Part shown: positions 22,160 through 22,529 of the stretch, in pieces
How positions within the stretch are numbered: position 1 is the first letter of the stretch
Layout of the letters: each line of letters opens with the position of its first letter
Assembly (NCBI GenBank): GCA_031419715.1
Contig: JANOLJ010000174.1
Coordinates: forward strand, 1-22,529
DNA from: JAEMQF01 sp031419715
GTDB lineage: Bacteria > Pseudomonadota > Gammaproteobacteria > Burkholderiales > Burkholderiaceae_C
Direction: 5' to 3'
Length of the DNA stretch: 22,529 bases
Made by a program: the position numbers and the translations under genes
The notes under the pieces: model-generated
What the model saw: the letters and a program-made list of their open reading frames with translations, nothing else
Told to the model about the DNA's origin: nothing
Databases searched by the model: none

Positions 22160-22529
22160 GCGCCCGCACCTTGTACTGAGCAATACCTCCAAGGCACAGC
22201 CGTTCACCGCCCCTCAGGGTCACGGGGATTCGCCTGTAGTGCCCACGCTCAACCGGGCGATGCATGGCGCGGCGCTTCGGGCAGAACTGCTGGCGCTCAG
22301 GCCAATTGCCCAGCGGGCCGTCGAATTGCAAAGACAGCAAGGTCTTCAGAACGGCCTCGGTCTACAGATCCAATTCATCGGCGTCCCAAACGTGGCGCTT
22401 GCCTTCGAAAGCTTGGGCAACGAACGCAATCGCGACCCCGGCCAACAAATTGAGGTGTTGAGTGTTCGTGATGATGGCAACAGCACCGTTGCCAACGTCT
22501 ATGTGCCGGATGGCAAGCTCAATCACTTC
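22137..22529 (+). CDS. S8 family (subtilisin-like) peptidase, N-terminal part, truncated by window edge
   Basis: The frame opens at ATG 22137, overlaps the AAA gene by 23 bases, and runs open for 131 codons to the last base, so the gene continues beyond the window. The visible segment matches the N-terminal domain I know from S8 peptidases paired with AAA ATPases: KRPHLVLSNTSKAQPFTAP, RAMHGAALRAELLALRP, GLQNGLGLQIQFIGVPN, LAFESL, and VYVPDGKLNHF. The catalytic Asp/His/Ser triad is not yet reached. No clear ribosome binding site precedes ATG 22137, consistent with coupling to the ATPase. G+C drops to 29 of 60 bases at 22321-22380. The catalytic type rests on resemblance of this N-terminus only. 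Confidence 0.8.
   Translation, partial: MPDQTSDKRPHLVLSNTSKAQPFTAPQGHGDSPVVPTLNRAMHGAALRAELLALRPIAQRAVELQRQQGLQNGLGLQIQFIGVPNVALAFESLGNERNRDPGQQIEVLSVRDDGNSTVANVYVPDGKLNHF

Noticed and set aside
1..22529. CRISPR array, tRNA, rRNA, insertion sequence or integrase
   Set aside because: I saw no regularly spaced repeats, no tRNA T-arm sequence with acceptor pairing, no rRNA-like stretch and no transposase or integrase motifs.

Overview
The window looks like a chromosomal segment of a high-GC betaproteobacterium, most likely Burkholderiales. This rests on the F1-ATPase beta and epsilon sequences at the left edge, a Rep-type helicase, a RavA/ViaA pair, TRAP transport genes and very GC-rich codon use. 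The assignment is by protein resemblance and composition only; there is no rRNA or tRNA in the window to confirm it.

Layout, left to right. (1) Positions 3-1569 hold the 3' end of atpD and all of atpC, the tail of an ATP synthase operon. (2) A convergent AEC-family permease (1617-2612, minus) and a small unknown gene (2723-3184, minus) follow. (3) rep helicase is on plus (3411-5531). (4) A minus-strand block holds a LytS/LytTR-type two-component pair (5581-7871), then viaA-like (8034-9584), ravA-like (9581-10972) and a metallo-beta-lactamase-fold hydrolase (11033-11980). Both the kinase/regulator and the ravA/viaA gene pairs overlap by 4 bases. (5) Divergent from these is a plus-strand TRAP transport operon: dctP-type binding protein, an intergenic terminator hairpin, dctQ, dctM, an amidase and a 55-residue membrane protein (12208-16934). 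(6) A 335-base gap (16935-17269) has no convincing gene but can fold. (7) A minus-strand GNAT acetyltransferase and cytochrome b561 (17270-18351) are divergent from a coupled plus-strand pair, a carboxymuconolactone decarboxylase-like protein and a nitronate monooxygenase (18451-20084). (8) A secreted methyltransferase-like protein (20209-20880) appears to lack much of its SAM-binding fold. (9) At the right edge are an AAA ATPase (21107-22159) and the start of an overlapping S8-type (subtilisin-like) peptidase gene (22137 to the edge), with clearly lower GC.

Most of the window is ordinary housekeeping and metabolic sequence. The TRAP operon plus amidase reads as uptake of an organic acid or amide followed by hydrolysis. 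RavA/ViaA is a known MoxR ATPase/VWA chaperone-like pair. The most interesting part is the right edge: an AAA ATPase translationally overlapped with an S8 peptidase, in compositionally foreign DNA. This looks like the beginning of an accessory, possibly defence, module, but the catalytic domain of the peptidase lies outside the window.
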